In this document: in pieces, positions 12,701 through 24,500 of the stretch | Layout of the letters: each line of letters begins with the position of its first letter | Numbering within the stretch: the stretch's first letter is position 1 | NCBI GenBank assembly: GCA_034509425.1 | Contig: JAVTVJ010000040.1 | Coordinates: 6,559,001-6,623,000, forward strand | DNA length: 64,000 nucleotides | From: Eopsaltria australis | Taxonomy: Eukaryota; Chordata; Aves; Passeriformes; Petroicidae | Direction: 5' to 3' | Program-made: the position numbers and the translations under genes | Notes under the pieces: model-generated | What the model was told of the DNA's origin: nothing | Database searches by the model: none | Seen by the model: only the letters and a program-made list of their open reading frames with translations

Positions 12701-13334
12701 AAGTGCATTTAGCCATATCAGCTAATGACATTGCTCATGCTCTTTTCTAGGGGAACTGTAACACAGGGAGCAAGCATGTATTTACACTGGGCTAGTGTTT
12801 TCTCTTCTTCAATTTTTATGATTTTATCATTTACAGTATGTAGGTACTGTAGAGGCAATACTTCACTGAATGTCACCCAAAATCTCTTAAATTAAAAGCC
12901 TGAGGAAAAAAAAGCCAAATATTGATCTGACTCCTTATGCAACACTGTATTAGAGGATTTGAATTTTTTTTCCCATTTGATAGTTAGGGCATCACTGAAG
13001 CTTTTCTCCAGAAAATCTAAAGATTTTACTCTGAAGGACTTTCTGCAGCAGAATTCCCAATGAGAACAGCAAGAATAGGCATGAAAAATATATTAATACA
13101 GACAAGCTCTGTTTTGCGTTGGCATCAATAGCAAAACCTTTTTTTTTTGTATAGAATCGAAGCAGATATTATTACTAGTAAAAAAAGCAATTTTTTTTTT
13201 TCATAGAAAGAGGATCTATCAAAGAGAACTCATATGCACTGGTTTTTTTAAATTATTTTTTTATTTTTATTTAGCAGCAGTTATTTCTACCTAATTAGAT
13301 CTTTTAACTATTTTTATTTTTTATTCATCTTTTT
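12701..13334. other. Unique DNA grading into a T-rich stretch
   Basis: No gene is present. From about 13130 to 13330 the plus strand becomes very T-rich, with T runs at 13139-13148 and 13191-13201 and repeated TTATTTTT-type words, directly before a CR1 copy. Such T/A-rich DNA is a common landing site for target-primed LINE insertion. Confidence 0.6.
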
Positions 13335-13603
13335 GGGAAATGGCTGTAAGCTGACAGAGGGTAGGTTTAGGTTAGATTTTAGGAAGAAATTCTCTACTGT
13401 CAGGGCAGTGAGGCACTGGAACAGTTACCCATGGGTGTTGTGGAGTCCCCATCCTTGGGGATGTTCAAGGCCAGACTTGATGGGGCCCTGAGCACTCTGG
13501 TCTAGTGTAAGGTTCCCTGTCCATTGCAGGGGCAATGGAACTAGATGGTCTTTAAGGACCTTTCCAGGCCTAAACATTCAATGATTCTATGATATTTCTA
13601 TGA
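13335..13603 (+). mobile_element. CR1 LINE, 3' UTR fragment
   Basis: A short CR1 copy retaining only the 3' untranslated region. It has the AGGAAGAAATTCTCTACTGT block, GTGAGGCACTGGAACAG, GATGTTCAAGGCCAGACTTG, and the closing AACTAGATGGTCTTTAAGG, and it ends in ATGATTCTATGAT. Both ends fit a normal 5'-truncated insertion in the plus orientation. Confidence 0.95.
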
Positions 13604-14378
13604 GTGGTATGGATTTTTAAAAATATTAATCAGATTTAATCCTGAGATGTACCCAGAAAACAGAAATCTGTTTATCTTTTGTAGATCAAGTTAGAACCCT
13701 TTTTCTTCTTACTATAACTTTCCAACTTACTTTTATTCATATTGTGTAAAAAAATCTACTGAAAATAAATGAATTTTATTCTTCAATTATTCTTCAATTA
13801 TTTTGAGCCATTCCTTCATTTTCTTAAAACTCCCAAAGTCCTCTAGATGAACAGATCTTACTGCTTTATTTAAATAACTCTTTTGGAGTTTTCCATAAAT
13901 AAGAAACCTATGAAATTTAGCTTTTATTCATTCTGTATTTCAATCCCCTCTAAAAGATAGAAATATATTTTTATAGATATGAATGCATTTTTTGTGTGAC
14001 CTATGTTAGTAATAAATCATAATTTCTTAATAACTAATGACTAATAAATACAACCTATGTAAGTACTTAATTGTAAGCCTATTCATAGATCAAATATTGG
14101 CAAGGCTCTCTAGATATCTCAGACTATGTTATCATTTGCAGAATTGGACTCTAACACTTGTTATAGTCTAGATCAGTTCACTCCAGGGATTAATAGAGCA
14201 TCTTACTCTGCCAGACCCTCAACTAAGAATAAGCTGAAGTAGGTTCAGCCCCACATGATCTTGATGAATAGTTCAGACTGTATAAAGTTTATGTTATTTT
14301 AATATACATCAGCCTTTGGGGAGGGAAAGGTATTGAAGTAGAGAATGAAGAAAATGGATTCAGTGTCTATCTCAGACA
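13604..14378. other. Unique AT-rich DNA, no gene seen
   Basis: This stretch is very AT-rich, with a local ATTATTCTTCA duplication near 13780-13800. No coding frame or transposon was recognised. Confidence 0.6.
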
Positions 14379-14560
14379 GAGTTTCTTTGTCAATTTGGGT
14401 AAGTCCCTCGATTTTTCAGTGCCTCAGTTCTCCCTCCATAAACTGAGGAATTAATATTAGCTCTTTTATCTGCCTTGTCTATTCATACAGAAGACCCCTT
14501 GGAGCAAGGATTGCCTCTTGCTATATGTATTGCATTATTGAAGTGACATTGCATCCCTTC
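14379..14560 (+). mobile_element. MIR-type SINE relic
   Basis: The order of blocks matches the old amniote MIR-type SINE. There is a GGTAAGTCCCTCGAT block (tRNA-related part, as in GGGCAAGTCACTTAA), then CAGTGCCTCAGTTCTCC, then CATAAACTGAGGAATTAATA (as in CATCTGTAAAATGGGGATAATA). Next comes TGCCTTGTCTATTCATAC and a 3' part CCCTTGGAGCAAGGATTG (as in CTCTTTGGGGCAGGGACTG). The copy is diverged and in the plus orientation. It supports an amniote genome and is much older than the CR1 copies with intact tails. Confidence 0.75.
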
Positions 14561-14920
14561 CCTTCATTTCTCTTTATGCTCATCTCAGTTAGCCTTTAAG
14601 GTTCTAAAAGTATGCACTACTTTATTAATTCTTTTAAAGTGGTTAGTCCAATATAAATGAGAAATGATAAAAATAAGAGCAAGTAATAAATCATATTTAG
14701 CAATGAAAATACTTTATGACTGCACTTGATGGTAATTTCAACATTTCCACAGTCCCCCTCTGTAAAATTATCTCAATTTAAACTCTTCTGACAAACATTC
14801 TTTCTTCATTCTAAGCTCTATTTCAGATTATATTTTCTCAATAACCTCAGCTAATAAAAGTACTTTGATCAGAGCACTTATTTTTTAAACCCTTTTAAAT
14901 TGTACTCACTCTTTTTGCAG

Positions 14921-15007
14921 GCTGGATCCTCAGCTGGAGTAAATAAAAATAGTTTCAAAGTCATTCTGTCAAAGTGTGAAGCTCTGGAGAGCGATATTGA
15001 CCTGCAG
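14921..15007 (+). other. Candidate 29-codon internal exon, unidentified
   Basis: The acceptor CACTCTTTTTGCAG ends at 14920 and a donor CTGCAG|GTACTG follows the 87-base segment. Only one of three frames is open, and it gives 29 codons in phase 0-0 with the peptide ending CEALESDIDLQ. The codon content (GAAGCTCTGGAGAGC, GACCTGCAG) looks coding. The donor is weak at positions +4 and +5. I do not recognise the protein. A single symmetrical exon of a large-intron gene would fit, but chance cannot be excluded. Confidence 0.3.
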
Positions 15008-16230
15008 GTACTGATTTATGCTGACTAAGATCTCCTCTCTTGCTTTACACCATGCAGATATCTTGGCCCAGTCCCTCTCTGTTAACATAAGAGAAGAGCA
15101 CAACACTGTCTTTCTTCCATTTTCAGAAGGATTTCTCTTCTAAAAAACCCTCTCAGCTATTTGTCCTTTTAAAGTTTTATTTGCTTACAATCTTAGACGT
15201 TTCAGTTCAGTTTGGACATTTACTTTGTTACTCAAGCAAGTGCCATTTTGAGAGAGGGAACTCTCCCATTAAAATGTTGTTTGCCTAGAATCTGATTCTA
15301 CATTTGCATCTCGATTTTTGCCTAAGTCTAGCAGAAAAGAATGCATCAAACCTTTGTGTGTGTTGACCTAAATGTTAAAGAATGTGCAGGTGGCATACAG
15401 TGATGGAGAATATATTTATTTTCAAATATCCCTTCTGTGATAACATGCAAACCAAATCTTGCCTGTCTGCATTACTTCTGAGTGGCTTTACAAGATTAGG
15501 AAATATTAGCATGTATTTTCTCTCTATCAAGAGTGCAGTCACACCCTTTGAGTTGTATAAGTGCCACAGAGGAGGGCTCTGATCCCAGGCACTATACTTG
15601 GACTTGCTTATGAAGAGACCTTCTGCTCAAGAAGACCCATCAACCCTTCCAGGCTGCCTGTGCTCAGTGTTCTGGGGACTGAGACTGAGATATTTGTGAT
15701 AGTGTATTCAAAATTTTTTGGTTTCCAAATCTCGCAAATAATTAAGGAAGAATAGGAGGTGTAGAAAATGGTAAGTGGCCACACAGAACATTCCTGAGTG
15801 TTTTGTGAAGGAACTTTAAAAGCAAAAGAATCATTATTCCTAACTCATCTTTGAATTTAAATTGCACACTTAAACAAACTTTGAACTGTACCACACAATA
15901 AGCATAACAAGTAAACCTATGCTTTTAATAGTTAATCATCTGATGCATGACAAGTATCATTCTGAATTCTGTGTGAACTGATTCACAAAAATCATTCAAT
16001 AAATTAATGTAGTTTTGCAATATTATCAGCAAAATAGGCAAGCAGCCAAATGTCTAATGACAAATTGAAGGGTTTTGAGATGTGTCTGTCTCTGTGCAAT
16101 ATTGAAATTGTTTTCAAAACAGAAGCACCCTGGAAAAAATTGAGCAACACCACGTGAACCATAGCACTATTATGAAAATTCAATAAATAAATAATGTGAC
16201 TTATATGCAAATAAATTTATCCATCCTTCA
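15008..16230. other. Unique DNA, no gene seen
   Basis: There are only short frames (up to 68 codons) and no recognisable domain or repeat. A lone donor-like GTAAGT occurs at about 15770 without a matching acceptor and open frame. Confidence 0.55.
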
Positions 16231-17260
16231 ACTTTGCCATCAAACATTTTTTTTTAGTGGCCCACTTTGACTCCCAATGAAATAAATGGCAACATTTCCT
16301 TTGGCTCTTAGAGAAATGGATTTTCTTCTGTACCCAGCATTTATTCAGATCTGGTGTACTCTTCACGCAATATAAATACTGCATTTGAAAAGCCTAAAAA
16401 GGAGCCACTCTGAAGAGAGGGGAGCAATCTGTCAAAGCAGTGGTTATTGTCTGGAGCATTACCTGTCTTGCAGGTGCTATTCCCCATCGTTTATCTTCCA
16501 GCCTCGATCTGATGGATTGGGGATTATTGCTCTTTTGGCAATCAGATCCTGAACATGTCTCCTATTTAACTCTGGGCTGTAAAAAAGGGAAAATTAAAAA
16601 CCATTATGAGACCTCCATATAATTAATCTTCAGATGGCTTGAAGCTCAAGCATGTAATGTCCTCAGTATACTGTCTACTATAACAAGTAACGGGAGGGAA
16701 AAAAGACGACATATCAATACACTTTATCCAAGGGAAAAAATTCCAGCTGTAGCATTAAATATAAATACAATAGTGTGTTGGCATAATGTAGTAAGGTTCC
16801 TGTACTATTAAAGGCTTTGTTCTAAAGCATATCTGTGTACACAATGAGATGATGAACACAGTGCATCACATAGCTAAATTTAATATATGCAGGGGTATGA
16901 TGTTTGCAATGCATGCATTTCAGCAGGTCCCATTAGTGCGCCTTTCCCCTCCAGTGAAAACAGAATGAACCACAGCCCCTTCTGGTTTGCATAAAGCAAA
17001 CAAAATTAGATTTGCTTTGCTGAATTGAAACCCGCTTGGGATTGTGAGCCTCTCTCGGGGACAAATTACTTCAAACAATCCCTTTGTACCATAACAAAAT
17101 CAAAAAATTCAGGCCAATCAACATGGCTCAAAACCCTTAACACAAGAATTAATAATACAACCTAGTCTATTTTTATTGCTTCTGAGCTACAGATCCTTGT
17201 TTTAATATAATTACACTTATTTGTGGTCCACATGTTAAATAAGCTTGCATATGTTAACTA
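16231..17260. promoter_or_regulatory. Possible conserved noncoding block
   Basis: The sequence is AT-rich but not repetitive. It contains octamer-like TTTGCATAA (near 16987), several ATAAAT/TTAATT homeodomain-type words, and retained CpGs around 16485, 16506, 16939 and 17031-17058. There is no coding frame. This is the texture of developmental-gene enhancers. The assignment rests on composition only and needs a cross-species alignment. Confidence 0.25.
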
Positions 17261-20200
17261 ATGTGACATAAAACAACTTTTGTAATTTCACTATTGCTAC
17301 CAGTTTTGTTCCCCCTAGAGTAACATCCCTAACATAGGACAAGCTAAACTTTAATTGCATTAAATTAAATAGATTTTTTGGCCTATATAGATATAATAAT
17401 AGACATTTCTGAAGTTAAATAGGTAAAAAAAATATTTCATTTAAGTTCCACTCTAAGTCATATTTCCTGATGAGTTTCCAAATCTAACCCTTCCTTCAAA
17501 GAAATAACTTGTTTTCTGTAGCAGAGAAAGCTCATTTAAGGTGGCACGGGGCTTTTACCATTTATTAACATAATACTTTTACTCTCAGTGGTGTAATGCA
17601 GGTCATGAACACAATTACTCACATGCCACATTTCCCTCTGAACTAAAGTGATTTTTACAATGTTTCCTGACCTTTTTTTTTAGAGTACAACATTTTGAGC
17701 ATTGCACCTGCTTAAGCTGAAAACACACTGCAAAGGAAGGCAGAGAGTTTATTTGCTTTCTTCATCAGACACACCCAAAACGAACCATGGGGAAGTATGT
17801 TTGTCATTTCTATTTTCATCAATATTTTATACATTGCTCCAGACAGTATTATTTCTTAGCATTTTTCAAACTCCAACCTTGGTGTTGCACAATATTGTTT
17901 TAAATACAACAAAATAATGGCAAACATAACCAGCTCTGATTTTCCATCCTAACGTAATACAAGATTATGGACAAAAAAGCAGGAGGTCACTTTTATTACT
18001 TTCTAATAAGACTTTACCTTATATGAGGCTATAAGCAATATATCAAGATGTCACTTTGTGCCTCCTAATATGACATAGTGGTGATGGAAGGAACCAAGGA
18101 GTTAGCAGAATTTTCTGAAGTATTCTCCCCAGAAGCATGTTTCTGCAATGCACAGTCTCAAGCACTTGGGAGGGAAAACGCTGACACAGGGCAGAATTAT
18201 ACTCTGACTCATAGTCCATGTAACCCAACTGATGGATGCATAACGTATCAATCAAGACAGTTCTGCTCCTGGAATATATATTTTCTTCACGGAAAACAAA
18301 AACAACCTTTTCCCAGTTTAACCTGAAAAATTAAGTCTGGAGATACAGAGAAGAAATAACAGGTTCAGGAAAGTAAACAGTGCATTTTTATTATAGCCAT
18401 AGGAATATCAGAATTAATATTTGCATTTAAAAATGGTGTAAAAAAATTAAGAAACAAAACAACACAGAGCACCTTAACTATGCTCCATAGTGTCATGGCG
18501 CATGCATATGTGACTATCAGATAATTGCACTTCTAATCTCAGTAAAACTGACAATGATTCCTAAAGATGGCTTTGCATTTTCCATTTTTTCCTCTCCCTT
18601 TGTGTTGGAAAGTGGACTTAACTGGACTGCATGCCCCTAATTAAATCTCTTTTGCCGCTCCAAATTCCTTAGGACTATAATCAACTCTTTAACTCCTATT
18701 TTCCTCAAGATTTTAATAGTTATTTTATTTGCAGAACATAACAGCTCATATCCTGCCTCATCTTGCTCAAGATAGACATGAGGTTTTACAATACCTAAAT
18801 ATCATTTTATATTGGAAGAAACATGTGTCCAGAGGAAAATCAGGTGTTTGTATGCCAGGAATTAAGGGAGTCAATATGAAGCACCATTAATTAGAGAGAA
18901 ATGATATCTGCCAGGACAGGAAAAGGAAGAATAGAGACTGATCAAGCTCCACATATTAGACAGATTTTGGTAGTTAAAGCAGATGAAGAAAACAGTCTTG
19001 CCCTTTGTGTTCCTTGTTTTAAAGGCATTAGTCTCAGCACAACCAATTTAATTTTCAGACACTGATAGGTTTGTTGGCCTAAATCATCAATCCACAGGAG
19101 ATTCAGAAGTTTCTGCAAAATTAAATTCTACCCAGTTTACCAAGATGAGTATGCCAAAAAAAGCAGAGGCAATGAGATGGCAACACCAGCAAGAGAAGCA
19201 GGCAGGAGTGGAGTCACTGTGGAAGAGGAACAACTGATGAGAGGGGAGCCTTCAGCACAAAGGAGAAGTCGGCTAACTTCACTCCCTGCCCAACTGCAAA
19301 GTGATCACCAAATCCAAAGGCTAATATTCAGTATACAAAACCATTACACATTTTCTGGTACATTCCTTACCTGCTGCTTTCTCTCTGCTGTTCTGTGCCA
19401 GACCAGATCCTTTGACACAGGCAGCTCTATGCCGTAATCCATAAAAACTTCAGAATTAAGATATATTTTTTGTTAACATGCTCTCTGAGTGCAATTGCAT
19501 GGAAGTGTGAATGTGCAGTAACTCTGCTTAAATACCAGTAAAAACAATGTCTATGGAAACTTGCTGTGTGGTATAACAATTTGATGTGTTGTGATGTGTT
19601 AAATGTTTTTATTTGCACACTACTGTTCTCTTAAGCCTCTCTTGCACCTTGCAGCCACTGCATGTCACTATTAAGACAGAGCAATAGAGGAAGATTTCAG
19701 AAAGATTTATAAACTTCTAGTGGAGATGGATGCCACCATCAGCCAGATAAAAGCTGCCCCTATACGTATATAGTCATTTATTGTTTAAACTCCAAGCAGC
19801 TCAAGTGCACAGAAGAGTTCACAGTCCACTCTGTGCTACACAATTTAGATTGTTTAGGGTTTTTCATGCATTTGTTATGTATTTAAGTGTGTGTTAAACC
19901 ATTAGGTCTCAAGAAAATCATAGTCATTCATGATTCATTGAGTCATTCATATCTGAAAGTTGTGCCCTAGCGCCAGTGTATTTTCTTGGGTTGAGATATG
20001 TTCCTCCTACAAAATATATAAAGTATTATCCATGGGCAATTACCCGCTTCTACCCATATTTCAGGGGAAGCACTTTTAGCAATATAAATTATTCATATTA
20101 TATAAAGCAGCATACAAGTGGTGTACTCTGTCAGAAACTCAGCCTTTTTTGTCATGGGGTTTTTGTTTTTTTATTTAATCTGAGGACAAAATTCTCTTTA

Positions 20201-20869
20201 AATCCACATGGTAGCAGTTTGCTTCACTGTTCATAGGTATGTAGATTGCCAACTGGTATAAAGGAAAATACGTATGTCAGTATAGTAGATTAATGTAATT
20301 AAAATCTGTAGAGCAGATCTGAGAGGAGATTTTGGCCTTGTCGGAATATATCACTCTTTCAAAGGAAAGTAAGATTAATTAAATTTCTATAATTAAATCA
20401 ATTATTGATACTAATCCATTTCTTAAACTGTAGGATCTGTAAAGGCTTCTTGTCTCCATGTTTTGGTGTGTCCCCTCCTGCTGTGGTCTGGCTCCATGCT
20501 CAGACCAAGGTCTGCAACATCCCTTTGCTTCTTTTCCCATTGCACTGGGGAGAAAAGCACGACCTGATCTGGAGGGGAGGTTCATTCCTGACATGGAGAG
20601 AGAAATAGGAATCAGGACCCTGCCTCCATTAGTTCACACCTGCTGCACAAACACAATGACAAAATCAATGTAAGTTGTGGCTTCTCTGTACCATGTTGGG
20701 CAAATATAGATTAAAAACATCCCCACTGTGAAGTGCTTATGCTCACACCCTAGATAGTAAACAATATGATGATATTTGATTGCCCTCAGAAGCTGGATTA
20801 TGTCTTGTCACCTTCTACCAAAATTTACCTTTTCACAGTCATTTTGCTATGAATTGTTTTAAGAAGTGT
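17261..20869. other. Unique AT-rich DNA, no gene seen
   Basis: No recognisable transposon or coding frame is present. Frames reach at most about 86 codons (19177-19437 and 19976-20236, plus) and lack domains. A TGATGTGTTGTGATGTGTTA direct duplication lies at about 19582-19602. Confidence 0.55.
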
Positions 20870-21520
20870 TCATGGAGCGGTGATGCCGATCCTTAACTGA
20901 CTTTTCCAAGGAATTTAGGCATCACCCATGTAAGGACTGTTCAAACAATCATATTAATTCACTGGCTTTTTATGAAAACCTTGATACTGATCTTATAAAT
21001 AGTTCCTGCTAATGCATTTTGGGTGAAATGCTGCCAGGTTTTAGTGATGCAAATTAAGATGACTGTAAAATTGTTACTTAGCGATTTTGTTAAATGTAAA
21101 TTTGCAGTGTTGGATAGTGTCATTCTGTTTCTTGCCGTATGTTCAAGCTAACAGGCAGAACCATGCTCATTTGTATAATGTTAATATCTTCTTGCTTAAC
21201 TTTTATAACATTCTGCACAAATTAACTTAAGATCCTAATAATCAGGCCAGCTATTAAAGAATTCTGTGATGTGTTCCAAAATGAAGTGTGTAACGCCTAT
21301 TGGGTTCACACAATAATTACAGGCTGACTGCCGTCTGCTCTTCTCATCACAGTGACACCTGCTAACAAATATGTTGCTAACTGTGTTTGCAGCATTACAA
21401 ATAGGTAGGCGCTTATTGGCTGCTATGGGGCCAGGGTGCTTGGCCTGTGTCCTCACCAGTGGAAGGTGATTTAGTGAGTCTGCTTTGATGATCTGCTTTT
21501 CACAGTGTGAGACTGTATTT
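20870..21520. promoter_or_regulatory. Possible conserved noncoding block
   Basis: A long, non-repetitive AT-rich stretch with many homeodomain-like TTAAT/ATTAA words, ATGCAAAT-like octamer relatives (near 21048), paired GCATCAC/GTGATGC-type words and scattered CpGs (20879, 20887, 21082, 21294, 21331, 21411). No frame has coding character. I suggest an enhancer-like element by texture alone. Confidence 0.3.
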
Positions 21521-24500
21521 TGCACCCTAGAGTTCCCAGGTACAGTGTCACAGTGCAGATACTCCTCTTTTCACCTCTCCCTTTTCCTGCTATAGCATCC
21601 TTTTGTGGCTATAGGGTTTTTCTGCTTATTGGCATTTCTGCTGGAAAAAAAAAAGAATATTTTGGGAAGCTGGAGGCCAAACCATTCCTTTTGTGTGTGT
21701 CTTTATGCATGAGTGTGTCTTTGTGTGTATATGTGAGGCAGAGACAGTAAGAGAGAGAAAGATTCTCCTTTTCCATTGCAGTTTTATGTACATACTATTC
21801 AGCTACATGTGGACTAATATGCAATAAAAACATCAGACATATTTTTTCAGAAATAATAGCACTCCCTTTCTGGAAACATCTTAATGACCTAAAATGTGCA
21901 CTCTTAGACAATAAAAAAGATAATTGTAAAAACTGGTGAAATATATTCATGACATACAAAAAGTATGATGCCTAGTTTCATATAATACTCTGGCCTTTAT
22001 CCTACTGCAAACAGACTCTGAAATTTGGATTCATGTAATGTTGATTTGGAGAAGTGGATTACAAATTTGTCCTCTCTTTTAGTTATCTGTTTACGAGGTC
22101 TAGTTTAAATTCCAAATACAAAACCATAACCCAAAAGGTAGCACTACTTTCATTAAGCACCATCTTCATGTTCCTTGCTACACCTTAGAGGGTCAGTGAT
22201 TAAATAACCCCAGTGTGCATACTTATTGATTCTTACCTCTTCTGCTTTCTCAAAATCAGTCTTTTAAGACTCCCAAAATGTATGACACATGAAAAACTAA
22301 ATTTGTAGAATGAAAATTAAATGCACATTTGTAGATAGGATGGGAATGGGGTGTTTTAGAAAGGAAGGGATGGTCTGACACCAGGATGAAGACATTCTTA
22401 AAAATTATGAAAAGTTGTTTCCAATGCTTTCATTTTTTTAAACAGCCTTCTAAAAATGGGAAAACTGAAATGGAAACACAAGCTTGGACAAACTGAATAT
22501 TACACAAGCTACCAAGGTGTCCAAAATGGGAAGCTATGATAAGTATTCTTTAATGAAACTCCATTGTCCTTATACTCTAAGTTTTGTGATTGGGGTACAG
22601 AGTGGCCTGAAGAAACAGGTGAGATCTGACTTCAAAAATATCTGCTCACAAAATCTGCAACATACCCATGTAGATGGTCGTTTTTCCCACCCATAAAGGA
22701 TTGGAAAAAGAGCTGAGAAAAAAGCGGTTGATTTATGAACAGTTTGGACTCAAAAGCAACTTTCAGTTTAGCTATTCAAGACCTCCAAGATTTGTCTTGC
22801 CTATGACTAGAAGCTTGAACTTTAGTAGTGTGAACACTTAAAAGCATAGTTCAAGTTATTTTGGTGCAAAAGTTGTCCTCCTCCTGACTCCACTGACAAT
22901 GAATCTTACATTTCAGCTAAATTCTGAACTTTAGAGGGACTAGGAAAAAAAAAGGTCTCTATATTCACTTTCACCTACCGTGGTCAGTCTGTGTGCCACC
23001 AGTGTTTGTGCTATTGTTTGCAGCAAAGTTTCTGGAGGATAAATTAAGTCTGCTGTTAGAGTCCTGCAGCCTCCTGTTTTCAGATTATGGTCTTCTAATA
23101 AAGGAGAGTCTGGTGAATCTAGCGTGTATGGACACTTTGAAGGTGATGAAGAAGATTGAACAGAATTGTGACATCATTTAGCCTAAGGATTCTCTATTAA
23201 TTTGAACTATTTGAACTCCTTCCATGGTTCCAAAAATTAGTTTTTTCCTATATGTATTTTGTACTTCCAAAAGGTTTAAAGTCACTGAAGTTGTGAAAAA
23301 AAATGAAATGCCAAAGAGCACCAAAGACTATTTCTCTCTTGCCTTCCAGATAAGAGTTATATAAAATGATCAGAGATGAGCAAAATTCTCCACATATTCA
23401 CTCTTGTGAAGGACCTTTCACAGACAGGATGTAAACAAGTCCTAGAGGCACAGCTTCCTCATGAAACAGGTGTAATGGATCTCCTGAATCTCTGAGCTTT
23501 CCACCCATTTCTTCCATCCATTTCATGATGTTTTCTGATATTATTTTGTACTCTGCCCTACATCTAGCCATGCAAAAGTGTATCTGGAAAACTAAAATGC
23601 TTAATTTTAAAAGTAACAATTTTCAAAGGCATAAATATCTAAAATATTCCTAAGTCTAGTCCCACTCAGGACCAGTGTGTAATTTCTAAGAGTCAATCAT
23701 CCTAACATCCATAAGGTAAGGTGGAAATGACAGATGGTGGCATGCTTCACTCTAATTTTAGGACTGCAGATAGCTCGCCTGCTGAGCTTCTCTTCTGGCT
23801 TGGACTGGACCAGGAACAACTATTCCCTCAATCATCATGTCCAGAAGTTTAAGAGACTTCCATGGAATTTTATGTTAGTGGAGGCTTATCCTCAATACCC
23901 AGAGATGCAAAAAATCCCTTGGATGTAGAAAAGGCTTGGTGCTGATCCTGATATATATGCTATATTTTATTAAGGAGTACTTTTCATCTGTTTGAACTGT
24001 GTAAGTCAACTTTCTAAGATAGTAAATGACTCTCTTACGGCACCTCACTTTATGAATATTCTAATTTAACCAGGCTGATTTGTAATTTTTCTATTTTATT
24101 ACTGAATGATTTAAGATCAAGCACATCAAGTGTGAAAACTTACTAAAAACCTATCTAAAACCTAACTAAACAGTTTGAGATTTAGAAAATTCATGATGGA
24201 TTTTTAAAACCAAGTGAACAATTGGTTTATTAATCCTATCATTTGTTTTTGATTCACATTTTTTCTTCCTAAAGGAATTCTTAAAGGATTTAAATTTTAT
24301 AATATTCAAAGGACAGAAATATTCACGATTTAAGTGATTTGAATTCACACTCAACAGGAGACTGAATGACACAGGGATTGCTGTTGGATTGTGCAGTCTA
24401 TCACCTCCATGGCACAGGGCCTATCCATTTTTTTAAGTGCCTATATATGTCCACAATAGTAGAGTCTGTTAGTCCAAACCAAATACAGAACAGATTGTAT

